NCBI GenBank assembly: GCA_046330285.1
Contig: JAXLSX010000007.1
Span: forward strand, 1 to 64,000
Length of the DNA stretch: 64,000 nucleotides
Source of the DNA: RHKX01 sp046330285
GTDB taxonomy: Bacteria > Actinomycetota > Thermoleophilia > Solirubrobacterales > 70-9
Reading direction: 5' to 3'
Every line of letters begins with the position of its first letter. The stretch's first letter is position 1. This document shows, piece after piece, positions 35,601-45,241 of the stretch. Made by a program: the position numbers and the translations under genes. The notes beneath the pieces are model-generated. The model ran no database searches, was not told where the DNA came from, and saw only the letters and a program-made list of their open reading frames with translations.

Positions 35601-37227
35601 GCCCGGCCACAAGGTCGACGAGTACATCGGCGCCCTCCGCTACGCGCTGCCCGGGACCGAGCTGATCTCGCCGCCGCCGCACCACGACATCTACTCGATC
35701 GAGGACCTCAAGCAGCTCATCTACGACCTCCGCGCCGCCAATCCGACCGCAGACGTCTCGGTCAAGCTCGCGGCCGAGTCCGGCTGCGGCACCGTCGCCG
35801 TCGGCTGCGTCAAGGCCGGGGCCGACCACGTCGTCATCGCCGGCCACGACGGCGGCACCGGCGCCTCCCCGCTCTCCTCGATCCAGGGCGCCGGCGTGCC
35901 CTGGGAGATCGGCATCGCCGAGACCCAGCAGGCGCTCCTCGACAGCGGCCTGCGGACCCGGGTGATCCTGCAGACCGACGGCCAGATGCGGACCGGCCGC
36001 GACGTCGTCATCGGCGCGCTGCTCGGGGCCGACGAGATCGGCATCTCCACCGCCCCGCTGATCGCGACCGGCTGCATCATGATGCGCGTCTGCCACCTCA
36101 ACACATGCCCGGTCGGGGTGGCGACCCAGGACCCGGAGCTCCGCGCCCGGTTCTCGGGCAAGCCCGAGCACGTCGTCAACTACATGATCCTCGTCGCCGA
36201 GGAGGCGCGGAAGATCATGGCCTCGCTCGGGATCCGCCGATTCAGCGACCTCGTCGGCCGGACCGAGCTGCTGCGCCAGTCCGAGTCCTTCGACCACTGG
36301 AAGGCCGGCTCGCTCGACCTCGCACCGCTGCTGGCGGTGCCGAAGCCCGGCGTCGACGCGCCGCGCGGGTTCGTCCCCGGCGACGCCAAGGAGCATCCCG
36401 TCGGCGCATCCTTCGACGAACGCAAGCTGCTCGGCCCCGCCGCTCCGGCGATCGAGAACGGCACCGAGGTCGCCTACGCGACCAGCGTCACCAACATCGA
36501 CCTCGCCGTCGGCGGCCGGGTCTCGAACGCCCTCGTCCGCGCCCGCGGACCGGAGGGCCTGCCCGAGGACACGATCCGCTTCGAGCTGACCGGCTCGGCC
36601 GGTCAGACGGCCGGCGGCTGGCTCGCCCCTGGCGTGACGATCAACGTCCACGGCGACGTCAACGACTATGCGGGCAAGGGCCTCTCCGGCGGCGTCCTCT
36701 CGGTCGCGCCGGCGACGGCGGCCGGCTACAAGGCCGAGAGCAACGTGATCGCGGGCAACGTCGCCCTCTACGGCGCAACCGCCGGCAAGGCGTTCTTCCG
36801 CGGCCGCGCCGGCGAGCGCTTCGCCGTCCGCAACTCGGGCGCCCTCGCGGTGGTCGAGGGGATCGGCGAGCACGGCTGCGAGTACATGACCGGCGGCTGC
36901 GTCGTGATCCTCGGCCCGACCGGCCGCAACTTCGCCGCGGGGATGAGCGGCGGCATCGCCTGCATCTGGGACCCCGACGACGTCTTCCCGCCGAAGTGCA
37001 ACATGGGGATGGTCGAGCTCGAGCCCGTCCATCCCGACGGCAACCGTTTCCTCCACGACCTCGTCAGCGAGCATCAGCGCCGGACCGGCTCGGCCGTCGC
37101 GGCCGGCCTGCTCGACCGCTGGGACGAAGCCGCGAGCGAGTTCGTCGTCGTGATCCCGCCCGGCTTCCGCGCCGCCCTCGCCCACACCGCCCCGCCCGCC
37201 AAGGGCCGGACGATCAACCTCGCCTAG
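32608..37227 (+). CDS. gltB: glutamate synthase large subunit
   Basis: 1539 residues. A ~32-residue propeptide precedes Cys33 (DGCGVAC), the expected N-terminal nucleophile of the glutaminase domain after processing. Then come the central domain, the FMN-binding synthase domain (EGGEDRRR, KPGEGGQLPG, GHDGGTGASP), the 3Fe-4S cluster cysteines in CIMMRVCHLNTCPVG, and the C-terminal beta-helix (GGVLSVAP, GYKAESNVIAGNVALYGAT). It makes glutamate from glutamine and 2-oxoglutarate together with GltD. The ATG at 32608 fits the propeptide length. Confidence 0.97.
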   Translation: MTRENHKERPTPTASREEDFAGVHDPSFFHDGCGVACVARLDGRAIHETIDRALVALDRLEHRGAAGADESTGDGAGIMFGLPHEFFRSRTAEIDTKPVVLPGPGKLAVAMCFMRRESVGGTERIRTRIEELVAEAGHRVIGWRQVPVDETSCGELARESAPRISQLFIEAGDDVGGEAEFDRSLFVVRRRAERECGDDVFFPSMSCRTIVYKGMLTAPQLPQFYPDLRDLSLRSTFAIVHSRFSTNTAPSWELAQPLRMIAHNGEINTVRGNINWMRAREAVLSSDEFGESLSDCLPLIDESVSDSAAFDRAFELMVLGGRTPQHAMMMMIPASWEDRDDVPAELEGFYRYHSRLVEPWDGPAGIAFCDGHTLGAMLDRNGLRPGRWMITRDGWICLGSESGIFTTTPNKIARMGRLEPAQLFVVDLETGLVRTDGEPELAVATAAPFGEWYAEGKLGVRELPDPMATIQPIEPLLTRQLAFGYTQEDLRTLLAPLLRDGREPTGSMGNDVSLAVFSDHSPSLFSYFKQRFAQVTNPAIDSVREQCVMSLRTDIGPQGNLLSTEPQVVNHVELAQPILTDFELERLRRNPHNALHSTTIDTTWSLDDGEDGLETALERIRREAVAALEGDTTLLVLSDRATSAGRVPIPSLLACSTVHHALTLEGTRLRAALVVESGEPREIHHLAALIGYGATAINPYLMLETMTMLDEPTVGLDGPLADANEIAIAGISKGLLKVLSKIGIATIRSYRGAQIFEIVGIDRDVVDHHFTGTPSRLDGIGLGEIAREALDRHARAYPEAHGLALAEHVETARLAAESEKLLPQGGVYRWRRDGEKHMWDPETIASLQRAARTKGDDALESYEDFSRRVNEENAEHALLRGLFEFVESDSPIPLDEVEPAAEIVKRFSTGAMSLGALSPEAHETLAIAMNRLGGWSNSGEGGEDRRRNTPDPNGDKRRSRIRQVASGRFGVDVEYLSRADQIQIKIAQGAKPGEGGQLPGHKVDEYIGALRYALPGTELISPPPHHDIYSIEDLKQLIYDLRAANPTADVSVKLAAESGCGTVAVGCVKAGADHVVIAGHDGGTGASPLSSIQGAGVPWEIGIAETQQALLDSGLRTRVILQTDGQMRTGRDVVIGALLGADEIGISTAPLIATGCIMMRVCHLNTCPVGVATQDPELRARFSGKPEHVVNYMILVAEEARKIMASLGIRRFSDLVGRTELLRQSESFDHWKAGSLDLAPLLAVPKPGVDAPRGFVPGDAKEHPVGASFDERKLLGPAAPAIENGTEVAYATSVTNIDLAVGGRVSNALVRARGPEGLPEDTIRFELTGSAGQTAGGWLAPGVTINVHGDVNDYAGKGLSGGVLSVAPATAAGYKAESNVIAGNVALYGATAGKAFFRGRAGERFAVRNSGALAVVEGIGEHGCEYMTGGCVVILGPTGRNFAAGMSGGIACIWDPDDVFPPKCNMGMVELEPVHPDGNRFLHDLVSEHQRRTGSAVAAGLLDRWDEAASEFVVVIPPGFRAALAHTAPPAKGRTINLA

Positions 37228-37234
37228 CTGAGCA

Positions 37235-38653
<1,419 letters not shown>

Positions 38654-38699
38654 AGCCCGCCGACGAGCGGTCGGGGCGCTGCGCTTTCCGGCGCTGCGC

Positions 38700-39047
38700 T
38701 CAGTAGATGACGTAGAGCTTGCGCAGCGTCTCGTGGATGTCCCACGTGCCGGTCCAGCCGACGGGGAAGACCGCGGAGTTGCCGGGGCCGAGATCCAGCG
38801 GCTCGCCGCCGTCGGGCGTCACGGTCATCCGCCCCGAGACCACGGTGATGAACTCGTTCGTCTCCAGGGTCCAGTGGGAAGGACCGGGCGTGCACTCCCA
38901 GATGCCCGCATCCGCTCCCTTGCCGTCCTCCCAGATGCTGACCCCCGAGGTGTCCATCTGCGGGCCGGTCGCCTCCTCGAGCGGGCCCCAGTCCTCGAGC
39001 TCGACGTCGGGGCTGGGCAGGAAGACGGTGGGTACGGACGCGGACAT
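38700..39047 (-). CDS. cupin-domain protein
   Basis: 115 residues forming a single cupin barrel of the short type seen near ureidoglycine aminohydrolase (cupin_3). Motif regions are WECTPGPSHWTLETNEFITVVSGRMTV in parts (a His and Glu as possible metal ligands) and GNSAVFPVGWTGTW. A GGAG ribosome site precedes the ATG. Convergent with gltD. Substrate unknown. Confidence 0.82.
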   Translation of the reverse strand: MSASVPTVFLPSPDVELEDWGPLEEATGPQMDTSGVSIWEDGKGADAGIWECTPGPSHWTLETNEFITVVSGRMTVTPDGGEPLDLGPGNSAVFPVGWTGTWDIHETLRKLYVIY

Positions 39048-39119
39048 GAGACTCCAGACATCGAGGGCGCGGGCTGCGGGCGATCGTAGACGCTCGGACC
39101 CGGCGGGTGAGCGCTCCGC

Positions 39120-39125
39120 TAGCTT
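39120..39125 (+). promoter_or_regulatory. -10 box ahead of mini-ORF and antiporter
   Basis: TAGCTT ends 6 nt before the ATG at 39132, the same geometry as other leaderless starts here. That ATG opens an 11-codon ORF, not the antiporter frame. Confidence 0.45.
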
Positions 39126-39131
39126 GGACCG

Positions 39132-39167
39132 ATGAAGGCCAGGGACGACCGCAGGTGCGATTCGTGA
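39132..39167 (+). CDS. putative 11-residue leader peptide
   Basis: ATG-initiated mini-ORF encoding MKARDDRRCDS. It begins 6 nt after a TAGCTT -10 box and its TGA stop overlaps a GTG start codon of the antiporter gene (GTGA, 39164-39167). This could couple antiporter translation to the leader. It is supported only by geometry. Confidence 0.35.
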   Translation: MKARDDRRCDS

Positions 39168-40243
39168 TCGCGCGACTCGACTGGACGAAGATCGTCCCCG
39201 TCCTCGCGCTCGTCGTCCTGGCGGCGACCTGGAGCGGCAAGCCGCCGGTCGTGATCCTCGTCGTCGCAGGGCTGTTCCTGCTCGGGTCGGTTCTCGCTGC
39301 CGTCCACCACGCCGAGGTCGTCGCCCACCGCGTCGGCGAGCCGTTCGGAGCGCTCGTGCTGGCGATCGCCGTGACCGTGATCGAGGTCGGCCTGATCGTG
39401 ACGCTGATGGTCTCCGGCAAGGGCGACACCTCGACGCTCGCCCGCGACACCGTCTTCGCGGCGGTGATGATCACCTGCAACGGCATCCTCGGGCTCTCGC
39501 TGCTCGTCGGGGCCCTGCGCCGGCGCTTCGCCGAGTTCAACGCCGAGGGCACCGCGACCGCCCTCGCGACCGTGATCACGCTGGCGACGATCTGCCTCGT
39601 CCTCCCCGAGTTCACGACCAGCCGGCCCGGGCCCGAGTTCACGGCCGGCCAGCTCGGGTTCGTCTCGGTCGCCTCCCTGGCTCTCTACTTCCTCTTCGTC
39701 TTCGTCCAGACGGTGCGCCATCGCGACTACTTCGTCCCCGAGGGTGACGACGAGATCCTCGAGGCCCACGGCGAGGAGGAGCCGACGGCCCGCGAGGCGA
39801 TCTCGAGCCTCGCCCTGCTCGTCGTCGCCCTCGTCGCCGTCGTCGGGCTCGCCAAGGTCGAGTCGCCCGCGATCGAGGACCTCGTCGACGCGATCGGGGC
39901 CCCGCAGTCGGCCGTCGGCGTCGTCATCGCCCTCATGGTTCTCGCGCCGGAGACCCTCGCCGCCGTCCGCAACGCCCGCCGCGACCGGATCCAGATCAGC
40001 TTCAACCTCGCGCTCGGCTCGGCCATGGCCAGTATCGGCCTGACGATCCCGGCGATCGCCGTCGCCTCGATCTGGATCGACGGTCCGCTGGTGCTCGGCC
40101 TCGGCGCCACTCAGATCGTCCTGCTCGGGATCACTGCGGTCGTCGGCGCGCTGACCGTCCTCCCCGGTCGCGCCACCCTGCAGGAGGGCGGCGTCCACCT
40201 GGTCCTGTTCGGATCGTTCCTGTTCCTCGCCCTCAGCCCCTGA
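39164..40243 (+). CDS. Ca2+/H+ antiporter, ChaA-like
   Basis: About 359 residues, ten to eleven membrane helices. Two CaCA-type repeats: AVTVIEVGLIVTLMVSG with MITCNGILGLSLL in the first half, and the second around VVIALMVLAPETLAAVRNA, with acidic residues as expected for cation exchange. A cytoplasmic acidic loop (GDDEILEAHGEEE) separates the halves. The start could be the GTG at 39155 or 39164; the latter overlaps the mini-ORF stop. Exports Ca2+ (or Na+/K+) in exchange for protons. Confidence 0.87.
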   Translation: MIARLDWTKIVPVLALVVLAATWSGKPPVVILVVAGLFLLGSVLAAVHHAEVVAHRVGEPFGALVLAIAVTVIEVGLIVTLMVSGKGDTSTLARDTVFAAVMITCNGILGLSLLVGALRRRFAEFNAEGTATALATVITLATICLVLPEFTTSRPGPEFTAGQLGFVSVASLALYFLFVFVQTVRHRDYFVPEGDDEILEAHGEEEPTAREAISSLALLVVALVAVVGLAKVESPAIEDLVDAIGAPQSAVGVVIALMVLAPETLAAVRNARRDRIQISFNLALGSAMASIGLTIPAIAVASIWIDGPLVLGLGATQIVLLGITAVVGALTVLPGRATLQEGGVHLVLFGSFLFLALSP

Positions 40244-40269
40244 GCCTGGACGACCGAACCGGCGGCGTA

Positions 40270-40275
40270 TAGGGT
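40270..40275 (+). promoter_or_regulatory. -10 box for leaderless laminin-like gene
   Basis: TAGGGT (preceded by TA) ends 6 nt before the ATG at 40282, with no ribosome site. Confidence 0.5.
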
Positions 40276-40281
40276 CCCGCC

Positions 40282-41172
40282 ATGCGCTTGACGAGGGGAG
40301 TGCGCGTTTCCGTGGTGGCCGGTCTGGCCGTCGCCGCGATGCTCTGGCTCGCGGCCGCGGCCGGCGCGCTGCCGCCGAACCTGACCGACGACTTCGACTC
40401 CGGCGACGACGGCTGGTCGCTCTACGAGGGCGGGGCGATCGAGCCGGCTGACTGGTTCGACGCCGGTGGCAACCCGGGCGGGTTCCTCAGCCACACGGGC
40501 ACCGGCACGGACGCGGCATTCGGCGACGCCGGCTACGTCGCCCGCCTGTCGCGCTACTTCGACCGGGCGGACATCGTCGCCGACCTCAGGTCGACGGCGA
40601 CCGGCGCACCCGCCCCGACCGTGCGCCTCGTCGATCCTGACTACGCCTCCTTCGGCTCGATCAGCTCGACCGCGGGAACGCCGCTCGGCACCGGCTGGCG
40701 CCACTACTCGTTCCCGCTGCGCGCCGCGGCCGGCTGGTACGACGAGGGCGGCGACCGGCTCGATCCCGGCGAGCTCCGGCGCTTCCTCGCCCTCGATCCG
40801 GTGATCCTCGTCGATGCCGACTACGGCGCCGGCTCCCGGACCGACCTCGACAACATCGGGCTGCTCAAGGAGTACCCGCGATCGGTCTCGATCAGCCCGA
40901 AGGCCGGGCACAAGGGCTTCAAGGGGGTCGTGAAGGTCAAGCGGGGCTTCGACGCTCCGCAGTGCCTCGGTGATCAGAAGGTCCGAGTCGTCCGGACCCG
41001 CAAGGGCAAGTCACGCGTCTTCGGCACCGCGACGACCGCCTCGTCCGGCAGGTACTCGCTCGACCGGACCGCCAAGCCGGGCCGCTACGTCGCGAAGGCA
41101 CCGCGCTCCGAACCCGGGATGGGACCGCCCTGCGGGGCGGCCGCCTCGAAGCCCGTCACCGTCAAGCGCTAG
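40282..41172 (+). CDS. secreted protein with laminin-IV-like domain
   Basis: 296 residues, signal peptide to about AAGAL. Residues ~30-190 resemble the laminin B (domain IV) beta-sandwich: DDFDSGDDGWSLYEGG, GGNPGGFLSH, and a run to WRHYSFPLRAAAGWYDE. The C-terminal ~95 residues are a basic beta domain with two Cys pairs (PQCLG, PPCGAA) resembling a carboxypeptidase-regulatory-like fold. Likely binds carbohydrate or surface material. Assignment by motif memory. Confidence 0.75.
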   Translation: MRLTRGVRVSVVAGLAVAAMLWLAAAAGALPPNLTDDFDSGDDGWSLYEGGAIEPADWFDAGGNPGGFLSHTGTGTDAAFGDAGYVARLSRYFDRADIVADLRSTATGAPAPTVRLVDPDYASFGSISSTAGTPLGTGWRHYSFPLRAAAGWYDEGGDRLDPGELRRFLALDPVILVDADYGAGSRTDLDNIGLLKEYPRSVSISPKAGHKGFKGVVKVKRGFDAPQCLGDQKVRVVRTRKGKSRVFGTATTASSGRYSLDRTAKPGRYVAKAPRSEPGMGPPCGAAASKPVTVKR

Positions 41173-41187
41173 CCGGCACCGAACCGC

Positions 41188-44004
41188 TCAGCTGGATGCC
41201 AGGGCCCGCGACGTCTCCGGGTGTTCCGGCAGGGCCGGCGCGAGCACGCGCGCGAGCTCGGTCCGCGAGCGGACCCCGAGCTTGCGATACACCTGCGAGA
41301 GGTGGTGCTCGACTGTCTTGCGACTGACGAACAGCTCGCTGGCGACCTCCGGGTTCGTGCGCCCGTCGGCGACGCGCATCGCCACTCGGAGTTCGTGCGG
41401 GGTGAGCTGGTCGCGGAGCTCCGGCGCATGACCCGCGACCGTCTCACCGGTCGCCTCGAGCTCGCGCTGGGCCCGTTCGGCCAGCGGGCGACAGCCCGCC
41501 CGGCGGAAGTAGGTGAGCGCCGCGCGCAGGGGCTCGCGTGAGTCCGCCCGGCGTCGAGCCCGGCGCAGCCGCTCGCCCCAGAGCAGGTTCGACCGGGCCT
41601 CCTCGAAGCGGCATCCACCTTCGCGAAAGGAGGACACCGACGCGCCGAAGTGCAGGTCGAGATCGGCGTCGTCGCCGATCAGCCCGCGGCTGCGCGCCGC
41701 CGCCCCGGGGGTCCACCAGCCGCCGAGGGCCTCCGCCGCGCGCTCGAGGTCGGCCGTGATCTCCGTCGCCTCGTCGATCTCCCCGGCCCGGACGAGCGCC
41801 TCGACGAGGGCGGCCGGCCACTGGACGAGACGCGGATCCCAGAGTCCGAGCCGCTGGTGGAGCTCGCGACACTCCCGGAGCGGACCGAGCGCGGCCTCGG
41901 CATCGCCTCGGACGACGTGGAAGAGCCCCAGCGCCGATCGCGAGAAGGTCGAGATCCCGATCGCTCCGACGGCATCGAGGAAGGCGATCGAATCCTCGGC
42001 GTGCTCGCGGGCCTCGTCGAGCCCGAGCGCCGCCTCCGCCTCGGCGAGCAGGCCGGCCCCGAAGGCGAACAGGAGGGTCTGCTGGGTGTCCCGCGCCAGC
42101 CGCAGCGCCTCGTCCCCCTGGGCGCGCGCCGGACCGAGGTTGCCGAGTCGCGCCTCGAGCTGACAGGACGCGGCCAGCGGGTAGGCGAGCTCGGCGATCG
42201 CGCTGCGCCGGCGCGCGTCCTCGATGACCGTGGTCAGCATCCTCGCCGCCCAGTCGTGGCGCTCGACCCAGATCGCGGTGTGGAGGGCGCCGCTCAACAC
42301 CTCGGGCGCGATCAGCGGATCGCCGGCGAGCAGATAGGCCTCGTTGCGCTCGAGTGCCTCGCCGGCACCGGCCGAGCTGCCCGCGACCAGGTGGGCGAAG
42401 GCACCGTGGACCTCTGCGAGCGCAACGGTGTCGGGGTCGGGCGGATCGGCGCGGCCGGCGAGCTCGGTGGCGCGAAGCGATCGCTCCCAGATGCCGGCGA
42501 AGTCGCCCGCGACCCGGTCCCGGAGGCTCGTCTCGATCAGCGCCCGAGCTGCGGTCGAAGGATCGTCGGCGGCTCGCGAGTCGGCGACGTCCAGCAACAA
42601 CCGGCTCGAGAGCTCGAGCTGCCCGAAGCGGATCAGGATCAGGCCGCGCACCCGGTTGACCGTGTCCTCCAGCGCGGGATCGGAGGCCGCTCCCACGACC
42701 CCGTCGAGCAGGTCGAGCGCCCGCTGGGGATCGCCGCTGCGACCGAGATCCAGGGCGGCGGCGAGAGTCCGGCTGACCCAGCGATCGGAGTCCGGCGAGA
42801 GGGTCGCCGCCCGCTCGAGCAGCTCCCCGGCCGACGCGAGCGCGCCACGCCCCCGCGCGTCCTCCGCGGCTCCGACCAGCACTGCCGCCACCGCCTCGTC
42901 GGGCCCGGTGGCCGCCTCGGCGAGATGCCAGGCTCGCCGGGAATCGTCATCTGCCGGAACGGCGGCGGCGATCGCGGCGTGGGCCGCGCGGCGGTCGGTC
43001 GGCGAGCCCCGGTGGTAGGCGACGGCGCGGAGGACGGGGTGGCTGAAGACCATGCGGCCGCCCTCGGTGGAGATCACGCCCTCCGCCTCCGCCGCCTCGA
43101 GGGCCGAAGAATCGAGACCGGCCTCCGAGAGCGCGCCGGCGAGGACCGCAACCTCGACGTCCTCCGCCGCCGCGGCGACCACGAGCGCGCGCCCGGTCGC
43201 GGCAGGCAGTCCGTCGAGGCGCCCGCGGAACGACTCCTCGATGGCCGCGCCGGGACGCGGCAGATCCGGGATGAGCTCGCCTCCGGACCGCTGCTCTGCC
43301 GTCAGGCCTCGGGCGATCTCGACCAGCGCGAGTGGGTTGCCCGAGGAGATGTCGAGCAGGCGCATTCGCGCCGAGGCCGCGAGCTCGCCCTCCGATGCGT
43401 CGACGATCCGCCCGGCGGCATCGTCGTCGACACCGATCAGCTCGATCCGTTCGATCCGGCGGTCCTGGGGGTCGATGGCGTCGGTCGGCCGCGATCCGAC
43501 CACGACCGCGACGCCCTCACGCCGCAATCGCCGGGCGGCGAAGAGAACGGCGGCGAGCGACGGCCGGTCGAGCCACTGGGCATCGTCGACGGCGATCATC
43601 AGCGGCGCCTCCTCCGCGGCGGCGGAGAGCAGGCTGAGGACCCCCGCAGCCACCGCGAACTGATCGGGCGCGGGGCCCTCCTCGAGAGCCAGGGCGACCC
43701 CGATGGCGCGAGCCTGAACCTCCGGGATCCGCTCGCGGAGGCCGGCGAGGGGCGCGATCAGCTCGGTCAGCCCGCCGAAGGCCAGACTCCGCTCGGACTC
43801 GACCCCGTGGGCGGTCAGGACGGTCAGCCCGGCAGCGGCGCCCCGCTCGCGGGCGGCGGCCAGGAGCGAGGACTTGCCGATCCCGGGGTCGCCGACGAAG
43901 ACGAGAGCGGAACTCTCGCCCGCTTCGGCTCGCGCGATCGCGTCGTCGATGCGCCGCAACTCAGGGTCCCGCCCGAACAGCATCGCCGACAGGATCGCAG
44001 GCAC
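41188..44004 (-). CDS. large AAA-ATPase LuxR-family regulator
   Basis: 938 residues, MalT/LAL-type transcriptional regulator. Walker A GDPGIGKSS at 38-46 and a Walker B-like IAVDDAQWLD; a long helical middle (TPR-like, ~350-850); a LuxR helix-turn-helix at the C-terminus (LTPHELRVAMRVADGRTN with VSRKTVEHHLSQVYRKLGV). The start could be the GTG at 44004 or the ATG at 43983; the latter fits family N-termini (MLFGRDPEL). Effector and targets unknown; a palindrome overlaps the start. Confidence 0.9.
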   Translation of the reverse strand: MPAILSAMLFGRDPELRRIDDAIARAEAGESSALVFVGDPGIGKSSLLAAARERGAAAGLTVLTAHGVESERSLAFGGLTELIAPLAGLRERIPEVQARAIGVALALEEGPAPDQFAVAAGVLSLLSAAAEEAPLMIAVDDAQWLDRPSLAAVLFAARRLRREGVAVVVGSRPTDAIDPQDRRIERIELIGVDDDAAGRIVDASEGELAASARMRLLDISSGNPLALVEIARGLTAEQRSGGELIPDLPRPGAAIEESFRGRLDGLPAATGRALVVAAAAEDVEVAVLAGALSEAGLDSSALEAAEAEGVISTEGGRMVFSHPVLRAVAYHRGSPTDRRAAHAAIAAAVPADDDSRRAWHLAEAATGPDEAVAAVLVGAAEDARGRGALASAGELLERAATLSPDSDRWVSRTLAAALDLGRSGDPQRALDLLDGVVGAASDPALEDTVNRVRGLILIRFGQLELSSRLLLDVADSRAADDPSTAARALIETSLRDRVAGDFAGIWERSLRATELAGRADPPDPDTVALAEVHGAFAHLVAGSSAGAGEALERNEAYLLAGDPLIAPEVLSGALHTAIWVERHDWAARMLTTVIEDARRRSAIAELAYPLAASCQLEARLGNLGPARAQGDEALRLARDTQQTLLFAFGAGLLAEAEAALGLDEAREHAEDSIAFLDAVGAIGISTFSRSALGLFHVVRGDAEAALGPLRECRELHQRLGLWDPRLVQWPAALVEALVRAGEIDEATEITADLERAAEALGGWWTPGAAARSRGLIGDDADLDLHFGASVSSFREGGCRFEEARSNLLWGERLRRARRRADSREPLRAALTYFRRAGCRPLAERAQRELEATGETVAGHAPELRDQLTPHELRVAMRVADGRTNPEVASELFVSRKTVEHHLSQVYRKLGVRSRTELARVLAPALPEHPETSRALASS

Positions 44005-44027
44005 CGCCTGGGGGCGGGATCAGGCGG
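44004..44027. promoter_or_regulatory. inverted repeat at the LuxR-gene start
   Basis: CCGCCTG and CAGGCGG flank a 10-nt spacer at the proximal end of the LuxR-type gene. It may be an autoregulatory operator. The remaining ~100 bp of this divergent gap hold no other recognised signal except the ribosome site of the next gene. Confidence 0.35.
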
Positions 44028-44128
44028 TTGGGGAGGTCCCCGATGCCGGAGCCCCGTCGCTGCACGAGGGTCGGCTCCGACAAGAGAACCGATACCGCCG
44101 GAACCCCGGCAGAAGCAGGAGAACCCCG

Positions 44129-44749
44129 ATGAGAAACCCGTTCCTTCCCAAGGCGCTGCGCGCCGCCCAGCGGCCGATCGAGCGGCGCGAGAGCACGCAT
44201 CCCACGCGCTCCCTGGCCGAACGGATCGGCGGGGCACCGATGCTCGTCGCCGTCTGCGCCCTCGTCCTGGCGCTCGGCGGCAGCGCGGTCGCGGCGAAGA
44301 TGATCACCGGCAAGCAGATCAAGGACGGCTCGCTCACCGGCAAGGACATCAAGGACTCCTCGGTGACCCAGAGCGACATCAAGGGCTCGATCCAGGGGCC
44401 GCAGGGCCCGGCCGGCCCCGCGGGTCCCGCCGGCCCGGCCGGTCCCGCCGGCTCGGCGGTCGCCTACGCCCACGTCACCTATCAGGGCGGCAACCTGACC
44501 CTCGACGCCGCGAGGTCGAAGAACATCAAGTCGATCTCGGAGGGCACCGACTTCGTCTGCATCGATGTCTCGGTGCCGGTGAAGAACGCGATCGCCGCCG
44601 CCGACTTCAACGGCGGCAACTCGCCGATCGCCGACGCCGCGGTCCTCTACGACACCACAGGGTGCCCCGCCGGCACCGATGTCCAGGTGGCGACCAAGTA
44701 CGAGGGGCACGGTCTCGTGCTGACCCCGTTCTCGGTCTGGTTCAACTAG
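44129..44749 (+). CDS. membrane-anchored protein with short collagen-like stretch
   Basis: 206 residues: a basic cytoplasmic N-terminus, one membrane helix (~38-56, MLVAVCALVLALGGSAVAA), two KQIKDGSLTGKDIKDSSVT-type polar repeats, a collagen-like run of about six Gly-X-Y triplets (GPQGPAGPAGPAGPAGPAG), then a compact C-terminal beta domain with two Cys. AGGAG lies 8 nt before the ATG. This looks like an external stalk with a head domain. Function unknown. Confidence 0.82.
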   Translation: MRNPFLPKALRAAQRPIERRESTHPTRSLAERIGGAPMLVAVCALVLALGGSAVAAKMITGKQIKDGSLTGKDIKDSSVTQSDIKGSIQGPQGPAGPAGPAGPAGPAGSAVAYAHVTYQGGNLTLDAARSKNIKSISEGTDFVCIDVSVPVKNAIAAADFNGGNSPIADAAVLYDTTGCPAGTDVQVATKYEGHGLVLTPFSVWFN

Positions 44750-44770
44750 GCGTCTCCCCCACCCCGCTGA

Positions 44771-44804
44771 CCGCCGCCGCCCGGGTCCCCCGGCGCGGCG
44801 GCGG
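44771..44804 (+). terminator. GC-rich terminator hairpin
   Basis: CCGCCGCCGCCCGGG pairs with CCCGGCGCGGCGGCGG (one bulge) around a 3-nt loop, between the collagen-like gene and the FKBP promoter. No U-tract. Confidence 0.6.
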
Positions 44805-44805
44805 C

Positions 44806-44811
44806 TAGTGT
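44806..44811 (+). promoter_or_regulatory. -10 box for leaderless FKBP mRNA
   Basis: TAGTGT ends 7 nt before the FKBP ATG; no ribosome site. It begins right after the terminator hairpin. Confidence 0.5.
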
Positions 44812-44818
44812 CCGCCCC

Positions 44819-45199
44819 ATGAGCTCAGCCGAGAAGCCCGAAGTCGAGATCCCCGCCGGCCAGGACCCCAGCTACCAGCTCGAGGTCGACGACCTGATCG
44901 TCGGCGAGGGCGAGGAGGCCGCGGCCGGGCACCTCGTCGAGGTCCACTACGTCGGCGTCGCCTGGTCCGACGGCAATCAGTTCGACGCCTCCTGGGACCG
45001 CGGCGACACGTTCAAGTTCGGCCTCGGCAAGGGGCAGGTCATCCAGGGCTGGGACGAGGGCGTCGTCGGCATGAAGGTCGGCGGCCGGCGGCGGATCACG
45101 ATTCCCCCGATGCTCGGCTACGGCAAGCGCGGCGCCGGCGGCGTCATCGGCCCCGACGAGACGCTCGTCTTCGTCGTCGACCTCGTCTCCGTCCGCTGA
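44819..45199 (+). CDS. FKBP-type peptidyl-prolyl isomerase
   Basis: 126 residues, one FKBP domain, no signal peptide, so cytoplasmic. Active-site segments are VEVHYVGV, FDASWDRGDTFKFGLGKGQVIQGWDEGVVGMKVGGRR in parts, and IPPMLGYGKRGAGGVIGPDETLVFVVDLV. The aromatic/Asp pocket residues are kept. Catalyses cis-trans isomerisation of prolyl bonds during folding. Its stop TGA forms the end of the palindromic element copy B. Confidence 0.94.
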   Translation: MSSAEKPEVEIPAGQDPSYQLEVDDLIVGEGEEAAAGHLVEVHYVGVAWSDGNQFDASWDRGDTFKFGLGKGQVIQGWDEGVVGMKVGGRRRITIPPMLGYGKRGAGGVIGPDETLVFVVDLVSVR

Positions 45200-45241
45200 C
45201 GCGCAGTCGAGCAGCCCATCGGGCTGCGAGTCGCGCAGTTA
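45196..45241. terminator. 46-nt palindromic element, copy B
   Basis: Reverse-oriented copy of the element at 24944-24989, 41 of 46 positions identical. Core stem here is GCAGCCC / GGGCTGC with loop GAT. It fills the gap between the convergent FKBP and DUF11 genes and includes the stop codons of both. Confidence 0.75.
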
